NCBI GenBank assembly: GCA_049999725.1
Contig: JBNGIS010018209.1
Span: 22,527 to 58,135, forward strand
Direction: 5' to 3'
Length of the DNA stretch: 35,609 nt
Origin: Haplomitrium mnioides
Lineage: Eukaryota; Marchantiophyta; Haplomitriopsida; Calobryales
Shown here: positions 11,166-19,653 of the stretch, one piece after another
Numbering within the stretch: position 1 is the stretch's first letter
How the letters are laid out: each line of letters begins with the position of its first letter
Translations under genes and position numbers: made by a program
The notes under the pieces: model-generated
What the model saw: the letters and a program-made list of their open reading frames with translations, nothing else
What the model was told of the DNA's origin: nothing
The model's database searches: none

Positions 11166-11399
11166 CTCTCTTCCGCGGATGCCATGTCATCCGTAAAACC
11201 CTTCCCTCGCCGAGTAAGAACAGTACCGTTGTCGCCGTTTTGGAACCCACTCGCAATAAGAACTATACGCTCCCAAAGCTCTCTTCGCTTAAGTTGTCCC
11301 TCTGCTTGATATAAGAACTATAGCAGACTCCACGTCAATCCCCGTTGAACTTTCAGTGTCGCCCTGTACTTTTTCAAACTTTCGCCTTTATCATTTCCA

Positions 11400-11620
11400 G
11401 ATCTGCGATAGGTTGCCCTTTTGGCTGCTCGTCCTTTGCTTCTTCTTCTGGCCAGATCGTCGATTGATCACCTTTTCGCCTTTACTTGCTCTTTCGGTCA
11501 GATCGTTGATAGATCATCTTTTTGCCTTCCTCCGGCTATATCATCGATGGATCACCCGTTCGGCACCACTTGGTTCTCATTTGGTCGGAACCGCGATAGA
11601 TGGCCCTTTCGGCGCTCTTT
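11400..11620 (+). repeat. Short tandem repeats of about 40-60 bp
   Basis: The consensus GATCGTCGATwGATCAyCTTTT recurs three to four times (near 11400, 11455, 11500 and 11545), with variable spacers rich in TTTCGCC and CTTTCGG. Two overlapping plus-strand frames stay open here, but they only reflect the repeat composition. Confidence 0.6.
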
Positions 11621-11644
11621 CCTTGGTCTCCGATTGGGCTTCCC

Positions 11645-12230
11645 AATGGATCCCTGTTAAGTGGTCTCCCCACTTAGAAAGATGGATCGTAACCCACTTA
11701 ACTGGGCTCCCCACTTAGGGAGGCTCAACTCTGTTAAGATCTGCGAGGCCTGCCACTTTCCCGTTGAGGGTTTGCGGACTCCCTAGAACCGCCATGTGTC
11801 CCTAAATCCCGTGAAGTACGACGGGGACGCCACGTTTCTACAGCGCCATACGGACTCCCGCAAGCTCCGAAATCGTGATGAGTCGCCACTTCGCCCTTCC
11901 CGCTTAGCCTCGTAGTTGTCCTTCCCAGCAATCCTCCATGCCGTAGAATGGTGACAAGTCACTTTTTTATCAGTCACCGCTTCGCTTATCCCCGTTTTGC
12001 CCTTACCTTACGACTCGTCACACCCCCCTTAATGGATCCCTGTTAAGCGGGTCTCCCACGTCAAAAGACGGATCGGAACCCGCTTAACTGGGTTCGCCAC
12101 TTAGAGTGGCGCAACTCTGTTAAGCTCTTCGGGCCTCCGGGAGCCGCCACGTCGGCTATTGAATCCCATGAAGCACGTCGGGGATGCCACGTTTCCGCAG
12201 TGCCCCATGGACTCCTCGGGCCTTTCTTCC
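11645..12230 (+). repeat. Two direct repeats, about 384 bp apart
   Basis: AATGGATCCCTGTTAAG at about 11645 and at 12032 starts a shared block. It includes CACTTAACTGGG-type inverted elements, CAACTCTGTTAAG, and then GCCACGTTTC near 11828 and 12186. The first copy has about 100 bp of extra spacer. Confidence 0.75.
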
Positions 12231-12835
12231 TTCGGGTCGATTCTTCACATATATCCTCCTCCTCTTGTTTGGTTTTTGCAGTCTACTTCCGATTACGAAG
12301 AGCTTCCTTCACTTCCTGGTTGGGCGACCCACCGCGGGGCCTCATCCTCAGAATTTGCACCACTGCCCTCTCTCTATCCTGGCTTCATCCGTAGCATGCT
12401 CCCTTGTTAGTCGCTCGTTGTTGCTAAGCAACTCTCCACATTGCTGCGACTTCAGATCCGCTCGCGTAAGGGCCTTCTGCACGTGTCCTAACTATCCTCC
12501 CCCTCGATTTCATCTCCCGTAATTCTTCTTGTGAATTCCTCCTCACATGATTCCTCCCCACATGATTCCTCTTCGATGTTCCTGGCTTCCTCCTCAATTA
12601 ATTCCTCCACGATTCATCTCCTTCAATTTATGCCCTCCTCTCCTTGAATTTTTCTGCTCCATACTTCTAATCTCTCCTCTCACCTCTCTTTGATTTCCTC
12701 TTGATCACCCTTGTCAGCCCTGCCTCTATCACAATTTGTTGCGAGTCCCTTTGCTCATCCTGCTAGCCTTCTTTTTTTGACTCCTCTGGATTCCTTGGGG
12801 CTCCTCATTGCATTGCATGATCCATGATATTCACT

Positions 12836-12887
12836 GGGGAAAGCAGAAAAGAAAAGAAGAGAAGGGAGAGGAGGGAGAGAAGAAAGG
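12836..12887 (+). other. Polypurine run of 52 bp
   Basis: This G/A tract, with a single C, is followed directly by TGTAGGATGG at 12888. It could be the plus-strand polypurine tract of an element in the 8.9-12.9 kb insert, or simply a low-complexity run. No matching LTR pair was found. Confidence 0.4.
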
Positions 12888-12983
12888 TGTAGGATGGAAT
12901 AACAACAATAAAACCATAAAGTATAATAAAACACAACAGGCTAACACAAACTGAAAGAATCAACCAGGCTAGAAGCTCAACAT

Positions 12984-13530
12984 TTACAAAAAATGAAAAA
13001 ACTCATACACACTTGGCCAACATACCAATCCACTCCAAGCTGGCATCCAAGAAAGAAAGGCAGATGCATACCAACTCAGCACCATCTCTTCATCAGACTC
13101 CTCATTCCAATGCGCACCAGTCTCATCATGTTGGCTTGTGGATGGATTACGGCTAAATCCATTTGTATCCAAGTTAGTCATACTAGGTCTATGAACCACT
13201 TGGAAGTGGTACTCCTATAGCAACAATGCCCACCTAGCAAGCTTACTTGTGAGTTTATCATACTCCATCAACCATTTGAGGAGTTGATGATCTGTAACCA
13301 AAGTAACATAGTACCAAACAAATAACAATGAAAGTGTGCCATATCCCACACTACTGCCAAACACTCTCCCTCATAGGAACTATACTTAGCCTCAACCGAG
13401 TTATTCAATCTTCTTGCAAAGGCTACCACAAACTCTTCTCCCTTCTCATCCTTCTGGGTTAGCACTGCTCCCAGCGCTACTCTACTCCAATCTGTATGAA
13501 GCTAAAATGGTCTCCCTACAAGAGGTCTCC
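12984..13530 (-). pseudogene. Element B RNase H, relic
   Basis: The minus strand reads LHTDWS, GAVLTQKDEKGEEFVVAFARR, KYSSYEGECLAVVWDMAHFHCYLFG and then VHRPSMTNLDTNGFSRNPS. These match the Ty3/gypsy RNase H order: DWSxxxxGAVL, SSYEGECLAxVW and the C-terminal NxDADxLSR. The first Asp (DWS) and the Glu (YEGE) are visible. The DHQPL segment is broken by a frameshift near 13290. The reading frame fades into unassigned DNA below 12984. Confidence 0.85.
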
Positions 13531-14659
13531 TCAAAATAAGTGCAAAAGTCAAGCTATCTTTCAACTCCAAGAAGGCTCTCTCCAGGTCTTCACCCCAAAT
13601 CCATTCTTGATCCAGCTTGGTGAGCATGGTCAAGGGCTTGGAAATTTGGTTGAAACCTTTCACATATCTCCTCTAATAACCAGCCAATCCCAAAAATGCA
13701 TGGACCTTACTCACATCAGTGAGTTGTGGAATCTCAACAATGGCACCCACCTTAGCTTGCTGCACACCCAATCCCTCTAGATATAGAGTATGTCCCAAAT
13801 ACTCAATCTGGTCTTGGAAGAATTTTCACTTGCTTGGATGCAGCTTGAACATGTGGTACGTGAGCTTGTCGAACACCACCTACAGATATCTCCTGTGCTC
13901 ATCCATATGTGCCGAATAAACTAGAATATCATTGATATAGCACTTAACAAAGTCCAAACCTGCAAGAACTCTGTCTATCACCCTCTCAAATTCAGTTGGT
14001 GCGTTCTTCAACCCAAATAGTAAGAACAACCACTGATATAGTCGATCCTTGTCGTGTGCATCACTACCCCAAAATGTTGTTTTGACTCTACCCCCTTGTC
14101 TCAATGGCAACTGATGGTACCTTGCCCTCAAATCCAATGAGCTAAAGATCTTAACATGCCCAACTACATCAAAGATCTCCTCATGTGTAGGCATAGCATA
14201 CATGTCAGACTTGGTTTACCAATTAATAGGACGATAATCACCACACATCCTTCTGTCGGTGTAGTTCTCATGCACATTCTTCTTGAACGACATCATTGTG
14301 GCAGATGTATATTCTCCAAATGGCATCTCCACCAATCCAACCTCCAACAAATCTTGTATCCTAGTCTGAATCAACCCTCTCTCCACCACACCATAGCAGT
14401 ATCGACGTCAAAAAATAGGTGCTTCACTAGCCAACTCAATCCGGATGCCTGGTCCTCTGAAGGTCCACAAATCTTTCATGCTAAAAGCAAAATAATGTGA
14501 ATACCCATGCAAGAACTGATGTACCTCTACACTCTGACCTCTTTTCAAATGCGGTCCAACTAGTGGCACCCATTTTTCTACAAGAGTTAAGTGATCTTCT
14601 TGTTGCACATCTGGCTTTGCTGAAATATGGTTGGCTAAAATGTCATGTGGTGGAGTCAC
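13531..14659 (-). pseudogene. Element B reverse transcriptase, relic with YIND active site
   Basis: The entry segment at 14408-14659 includes YFAFSMKDLWTF and IRIELASEAPIF. The core at 13880-14203 has FSSLDLRARYHQLPL (catalytic Asp24 kept), TTFWGS, LYQWLFLLFGLKNAPTEF and CYINDILVYSA. The YxDD box is therefore Y89-I-N91-D92: the first of the two Asp has become Asn by one G-to-A change. Downstream, KLHPSK, EYLGH, FLGLAGY and YVKGFN are readable across stops to the RNase H. The methyltransferase lies upstream, separated by a duplicated linker. Confidence 0.9.
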
Positions 14660-14698
14660 ACTTGAATCGTGATCCGCTCAATTGACACTCCCTTGGGC

Positions 14699-14855
14699 TG
14701 AAATTTGATCGTAAGAAAAAATGACTCACTGCACCTTCAGATGTGTGAATCAGCCCTGACATAACCTCCATGGTGCTTGAAATCTGATCGTTAGAAAAAT
14801 GACTCGCTGGAACGTTAGATGTGTGAATTAGCTCTGGCATAACCTACTTGGTGCC
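14699..14855 (-). repeat. 79-bp tandem duplication in the methyltransferase-RT linker
   Basis: On the plus strand TGAAATTTGATCGTAAG (14699) recurs as TGAAATCTGATCGTTAG (14778), and each is followed by AATGACTC and GATGTGTGAAT. The minus strand encodes LIHTSNVPASHF and LIHTSEGAVSHF in the two copies. Outside the repeat, 14856-14939 is linker without a recognised motif. Confidence 0.8.
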
Positions 14856-14939
14856 TGATACTATGCCCCCATCAATAGCCTTGACTGTCCTAAAAGGATG
14901 CATGCTGACTACCAGTGAGTTGGTCATCCCAGAAGATTG

Positions 14940-15624
14940 CATCCAATGTTGTTCAACTACTCCAAAACTCACAATTCATGTAAGACAAGTCAAATCCATA
15001 TCTTGTCCCAGCACATGGAGTTGCTCAATCTTGACGATAGATGCAACAATAGTGGTACTAATGGAGAACCCCATTGCCCTCTCTCTCTTATTGGCATTAG
15101 ATTCCACCAGCTTCTGCAAGGTTGCATCCCAAATAAGATCAAGGCCTCTTGCTTGAAATGTATAAGACATAGGATGACTCACTAGTGTGGGCAATGCTCC
15201 ACGAGGTTGACCTACCACGTTGACTGACGCCAATGATGGGCAGTCAACATAAAATACCCTCTGAGTGTGACGTCCCACATCCAAAATATCGTCCATAATG
15301 GCACTTGGTGATCTCATAATTCTGTCATAAGCCCTCTTCAGCATCTCAGTAGACATCAGGTTAGTCTACCACAATTGTGGCTGGTGTGCTTGTGATACTA
15401 CTTGTGCGACATCCAACAATATGACATGCCCAATCCAAGAACGCACTTGATAAACACTCTCCACAAGACACTTGCAACTATCTCCCAATATAAGCACATT
15501 CTTCAAGATATACGCAGAAAGTGGTACCTGATGGAGTTGGAGATGACATAGAATCCTCAACATCTCCCAAAAATATTTTGAGCAAAGGTCTTGCAACCCT
15601 AGGCCCAAACCAGCCCTTGATTGG
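14940..15624 (-). pseudogene. Element B C5-cytosine DNA methyltransferase, C-terminal part
   Basis: This part resumes the methyltransferase immediately after the inserted solo LTR with GQSRAGLGLGLQD, completing the PCQG-x-S motif IV. Then come YFWEMLRILCHLQLHQ, motif VI as YILKNV (15495-15503; canonical ENV, Glu to Lys by one G-to-A change) and SWIGHVILLDVAQV. Motif VIII reads QPQLW-TAG-TN, where related domains have RPRLWWTN. A target-recognition-like stretch follows (14976-15356). Motif IX is seen as RERAMGF, and a motif X-like HVLGQDMDL stands where GNAV is usual. Stops at about 15364 and near 14973 look like Trp-to-TAG changes. The enzyme is inactive here. Confidence 0.85.
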
Positions 15625-15629
15625 CCATG

Positions 15630-16198
15630 TGTAACGATCACTAACTTTAGTAAGCCATAGCTAAAAATAATGTCAACTATATCTAGAAAGCTATTTACTA
15701 AGTTAGAGTAGTAAAAAGCAATTGCTATTATAGAGAATTGGACACGTGGCATGAGGAGAGAAAGTCAACAAATTAAAGTGAAAGAGGGAGTCTAGACAGA
15801 CTACTTTAGATGAGGATTAGGACATGTGGCAAGTGGAGAATTAAAGTAAAGAGAAGGTTCTAAAGATAAGAACACGTGGCAAAAGGAAAATTAAAGAGAT
15901 GGAAGGTTCTAAGGATAAGGACACGTAGCAGAAGGAGAACAAAAGTAAAGGGTGGTCCAATTAGAGTGAGAGAGAAAAGAGGGGTCCAATTAGAAGAGGA
16001 TAGAAAAGGAACCAATGGGGTTCCTCCACCTATGTAAGCAAAGTGCCCTCTCTCAAGTATATAAAGAAGGGAGAGTGCTTTGTTTGGCTTCTCTTACTTT
16101 GTGGGTTTTCCAAGTTCTTTGTGCGCTTCTCTTATGCTAACTTGTATGTGTTGTATTTGTACTAACTTATGTGTGTAATGTGGGTGTGTAGTGTTACA
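15630..16198 (+). mobile_element. Solo LTR (569 bp) of an unrelated LTR retrotransposon
   Basis: The insert has ends TGTAAC...GTTACA and is flanked by the 5-bp target duplication CCATG (15625-15629) / CCCTG (16199-16203), one mismatch. Removing it with one copy of the duplication restores the reading PCQGQSRAG in the surrounding methyltransferase. A TATA box (TATATAAAG, 16058-16066) gives the plus orientation. There is no internal region, so this is a solo LTR left by LTR-LTR recombination. It must be younger than element B. Confidence 0.9.
15741..15929 (+). promoter_or_regulatory. Four G-box-like repeats in the solo LTR
   Basis: GACACGTGGC (15741), GACATGTGGC (15821), AACACGTGGC (15871) and GACACGTAGC (15920) each lie in a loosely repeated context (AGGAGAA...AATTAAAG, AAGGTTCTAA). 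CACGTGGC matches the plant G-box/ABRE core. The cluster lies about 130-320 bp upstream of the TATA box, where LTR enhancers normally sit. Confidence 0.65.
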
Positions 16199-16203
16199 CC
16201 CTG

Positions 16204-16515
16204 ACATGGCCATCCTGCAATCAACAAATCAATAGGCCCTACTCTAGCTAAGTGGCCCGCCTCCAACAATAAGATATTAGCCGACAACGCATGCATATAA
16301 CCTTGCACTGCACTAATTGAAAGTAATAGTGGAAATCGCTCAACCATCAATGCCACATGGCTCAAGGAGATTCTACGGGCAATCTCACCCTTCTCCACAT
16401 ACAAATACAACCGTATTGGAATCCTTGCTTGGAGCACAACAGCTAACCTTGTATTGATGCCTCCAAAAAACTCCAACAAACAAATACCATCAGTAGGATT
16501 GTAAGAGAATCTCAA
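16204..16515 (-). pseudogene. Element B C5-cytosine DNA methyltransferase, N-terminal part
   Basis: C5-methyltransferases transfer a methyl group from S-adenosylmethionine to cytosine. Motif I (SAM binding) is seen at residues 10-27 as GICLLEFFGGINTRL. Motif II is seen as YLYVEKGEIARR (37-48, usually an acidic residue after V/E). Motif IV is GPIDLLIAGWPCQG (93-106) with catalytic Cys104 encoded at 16204-16206. The domain is cut right after Gln105 by the solo LTR and continues at 15624. There is no stop in this piece. It lies between protease and RT in the same orientation as gag and pol, so it belongs to the polyprotein and is not a host gene fragment inserted at random. Confidence 0.88.
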
Positions 16516-17050
16516 AGACCAAATCTAAATGAGTAAGAATTCATGGTGCACTCTAATAGAGTTCTTCAACCAAAAGTAACTCAAGGTCCAAGCTAAGACC
16601 AAAAGCTAAGCAATCTAAGAACCTAAGTGATTTGAGAGGAACTCCAAAACGAGGAGTGGGGCTAAGAAGCCCTTCTATTTATACAAGAGAAGAGGGTGTC
16701 ATCCCTCTTTCTTCACTTACAAGTCACTTCTCATTTCAGCTCTAAAGGTGACTCTCTACCAAAAGTGACTTCGAATGCAAGTAACCTAAAAGTGACTCTC
16801 CACCAAAATAGACTTCAAAGGTAAGTAATCCAATCTTAACCCTAAAAGTGACTTACTACCACTTCCTTCACTCCTCTCTATTTTCTTATAAATAACACAA
16901 CCTTATGCTTGTATTATTACAAAGATAATGCCATAAAATTGGCATAGTATCTAATGGTGAAAGATCTAGAAGTTTAGATGTGGCAGAACCATCCAATGCA
17001 AGACATGGCGCAAATGCATCCTACCAAACATCCTCAACCAACTTGGATGA
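16516..17050. other. Non-coding spacer between protease and methyltransferase of B
   Basis: No reading frame continues here. The stretch holds a TATAAATA box on the minus strand (16676-16683), a second TATAAATA-like site near 16890, and a tandem array at 16740-16870 of units like AAAAGTGACTCTCYACCAAAA. It also has the inverted repeat ATGCCA-TAAAAT-TGGCAT (16928-16945). The promoter-like content inside a polyprotein suggests another LTR insertion, but I could not define its ends. Confidence 0.4.
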
Positions 17051-18076
17051 CTATACTTGCCAAAACCTCTTCTTACTTCCACTCACATGAATCACCTCAC
17101 TTGACAACGATGATGTTGGCCTCATAATCGTTGAATATACCCCATCAACAGAAGGAATGTAAGCTACATGTGCATTCCCCTCTAGCAAGTCAGAGTAGTT
17201 GGTGATAACCTCACAAAATAGTGATAATGCCATAGGCTGAGATAGTGGACCCCCAATTGGTCCATTGAATCTGACACGCAACCTGCTCAATCCTACCTCT
17301 TCAGATCGCCATCCAGGTCGATAGGACACTGACTTGTCCCAAAAATCAATAGTGAACCCCATGGGAGATAACACCGTACACCCTACCAAAACATCATAAG
17401 ACTCAAGCTTGGTAAGTATGGCTCAAGCACTCACATATGAGCTATATGTGGAATAATCAGCTTGCACTATAAGTTCAATCTCTCCATGTGTAATGTGCTG
17501 CGTGGGTGAAGATCCTCCTAATGAAGTCTGGATCAGAAAAGGGCAAATCTCCACATCTCTAGGCTTCAATCCCAATCCCTACATAGCTGACTTGCCTAAC
17601 ATCAATGGTTGTGCACATGTATCTAAAAATACTCTAGCTGGTCTATACACCATATTTGAAGGACCAACAAGTCACAAGATACCACTTCGATTGTCGATGG
17701 ACACCACACTCGGTATGAATCTTGTCCTCTCAAATGTTGGTCGGGCTAATAGCTCAACGAGCCGGGCCGCAACAAAATGCCATGTCTCACCTCTAGATGT
17801 AGAGGCATTTGTGTCAACTGCTCTACTCATATGTCTTACTTCCATATTGGAAGTAGCATCTTGAGTCTCTCCACATAATGTGGTTGCCAACCTTAACACT
17901 TTAGCTAGTGTGACTCCTCTAGTCAACACATCCCTAGCTGAAAACAGTGGTTTCTGGACCACTAACCTGGTTATTTCTATAGCTGAAGATGCACTCCCCT
18001 CTACTTTGAGTGATCTCTCCATCTCTATGGAAGCATGAGTCGAATGCATAGAAGTAGTCTTCACCAAATCTGTCAA
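17051..18076 (-). pseudogene. Element B aspartic protease region, relic
   Basis: Readable minus-strand segments in order are HFVAARLVELLARPTF (near 17750), then LVGPSNMVYRPARVFLDTCAQPLMLGKSA (17590-17680, shortened here to its landmarks RVFLDTC and QPLMLGKSA). Next come YDVLVGCTVLSPMGFTIDFW (17320-17400) and SYRPGW. FLDTC-A occupies the retropepsin DTG/DSG position with Cys instead of Gly; a GGC-to-TGC change would explain it. The segment after it resembles the flap/C-terminal half (LVG...GFxID). The part at 17672-18076 is a Ser/Thr-rich linker. Stops occur near 17580 and 17430. Confidence 0.65.
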
Positions 18077-18275
18077 CTCAAATCACTGTGAAAGTCTTTC
18101 CTACCAGTGAGCAAACCCCTTCTGAGGATTCAACTCCACCCCTACTCCCCTAGGCTCAATAGCCTTACCTGCTACTCTAGTCACTGCCGCAGACTCATCA
18201 ATGTGGGTTGTCCCACACATGAATCTCATACTAGTTAAATCTCTATCAATTACATACGAAGTAGAGGTTTCACCT
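18077..18275 (-). other. Gag-protease linker of element B
   Basis: This short stretch on the minus strand encodes a low-complexity segment with stops (near 18083 and 18097). No domain was recognised. The stop at 18276-18278 may be the natural gag end or a mutation. Confidence 0.4.
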
Positions 18276-19653
18276 TCAGAGTTTGGCCTCGCCTTGTGCT
18301 GCAGTCATGGCAGCTAATTGTTGCTCCAACTGTGCAATCCTAGCATCCTTAGGATCCACAGTAGATGTTAGAGCACCCACCCTAGCTCTCTTAGTTGGTG
18401 GTGCTCCTCTGCCACGACCGCCTTGCCCGCCTCTACCTTGCTCACGTGTGCGAGCATCTCCTTGTTGTAGCTCCGGGTGAAGCAAAAAACATCTGCCCCT
18501 AGTGTGACCAATGACCCCACAATAGTCACATTGTTGCTGGCTGGTTGCACTTGCATCTCCAGAATGCGCTGCTCGTGGCTTCTTCATCTCTGGACAAAAC
18601 CTCTGCAAATGATCTCCACCACAAGTCCAACAACTTGACCGTTGACCTGCATAAGATGGGCAAAGCCGATTATCCTCTAGCCTTCTGGCCATTCCGTGGT
18701 GCAACATGTAATGCAAAGGTGGCTGGAGACGCAAATTTTGACACTTCCTTCTGAAAACTTGTAGTGACTACTCTCTTATTCACCAGATTGAGCTCAATAC
18801 ACTTTGACAATGTAAATACAATGGCTAGAGTGGGATCAAAATCCCCGAGAAGGGTGGCATCTCTCACTCTCCTCCTCAAATCCCTATCAAGGATAGAATA
18901 CCAAAACTGGATAGCTTGAGCCTATGTCACTCCCTTCGTGACATTGATGAGCCTTCTCATCATGGTGTAAGCTTCCCTCAAGCTCTCTCTAGTTTTGTAC
19001 TGGGACTCATAAAGACTCTTTAGCTTATCTGTCCTCACGCCATGGTAATTTTGCTTTAAAAGCTCAAAAAACTCAACCACATAGTTAAACAAGGGAATCC
19101 TTTCACTCTCTGCTGCACTAACTGGAACATGTGTACTAAAATCTCCTCCTACCTTTGAAGCACCAATGCTATGGCTAGTGCCACTAGAGGATGATGTATG
19201 GGTCGCAGAGTAATGGGCACTTGCTCTTCCACCATAGGTAAAGGAGACATAATTGGGTGACCAATACTGTCTCCACTCCTCAATCTCAGTCAAATGAGCA
19301 CGCTTGAATTCATGGTAATCATCCATGGTTGGCCTTTCCAAGTGTTGAAACAAACCTTTCTAGGCCATAAAAGGTGTAAAGAGAGCAAAATTCCACAAGG
19401 TTTGCAAATCACACCAAGTGTCAAACTTGTGGATGAAATCATCTAGATCAATGGTGCCTACTGCACCAAAGAACCTCCTTGGCTCTTTTGTCGCCCCATA
19501 CATCTCATCCATATCCCAAGACAACGGGGAATGTATTTGAGTGATAGGAAGGGTTTCCTCCTCTTCGTTCGATGTATGGTCACTTACCAACTGTTGAGTC
19601 GCTCTTACTGCAAGTCGAAACTGGATGCCACTACGAGTGATTCTGTACCCCAA
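18276..19653 (-). pseudogene. Element B gag with two CCHC zinc knuckles
   Basis: Gag forms the particle and binds element RNA. From ATG at 19653 one frame runs with single in-frame stops at 19360-19362 (TGG to TAG likely) and 18922-18924, then shifts frame near 18700. Landmarks are FFGAVGTIDLDDFIHKFDTW (capsid N-terminal region), LERPTMDDYHEFKRAHL, EFFELLKQNYHGV, and AYTMMRRLINVTKGVT. In the last part (18276-18734) there are two knuckles, CWTCGGDHLQRFC (C-x2-C-x3-H-x4-C) and CDYCGVIGHTRGRC (C-x2-C-x4-H-x4-C). A Gly/Arg-rich stretch and a coiled-coil-like ARIAQLEQQLAAM end follow. Both knuckles keep all ligands. Confidence 0.85.

Larger units (their letters stand above)
8868..12983. other. About 4.1 kb of GC-rich non-coding DNA between RNase H and integrase of B
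   Basis: Related polyproteins have only a short linker here, so most of this is probably an insertion. Base composition changes sharply: about 9600-12500 is much richer in G+C and CpG than its surroundings. It contains several direct-repeat families, described separately. No transposase, RT or host protein was recognised. The longest open stretch (10232-10681, minus, 149 codons) matches nothing I know. I could not fix TG...CA ends or a target duplication. It could be a long LTR or a non-autonomous LTR derivative (LARD/TRIM-like), which would explain promoter-like repeats without coding capacity. Confidence 0.45.

Noticed and set aside
11356-11718. 120-codon and 79-codon overlapping plus-strand frames
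   Set aside because: They fall in short tandem repeats, and both frames simply echo the repeat composition.
14940-16515. Methyltransferase as a host DNMT pseudogene inserted by chance
   Set aside because: It is collinear and co-oriented with gag, protease and RT, with no poly-A tail or target duplication around the domain; sister copies would settle it.
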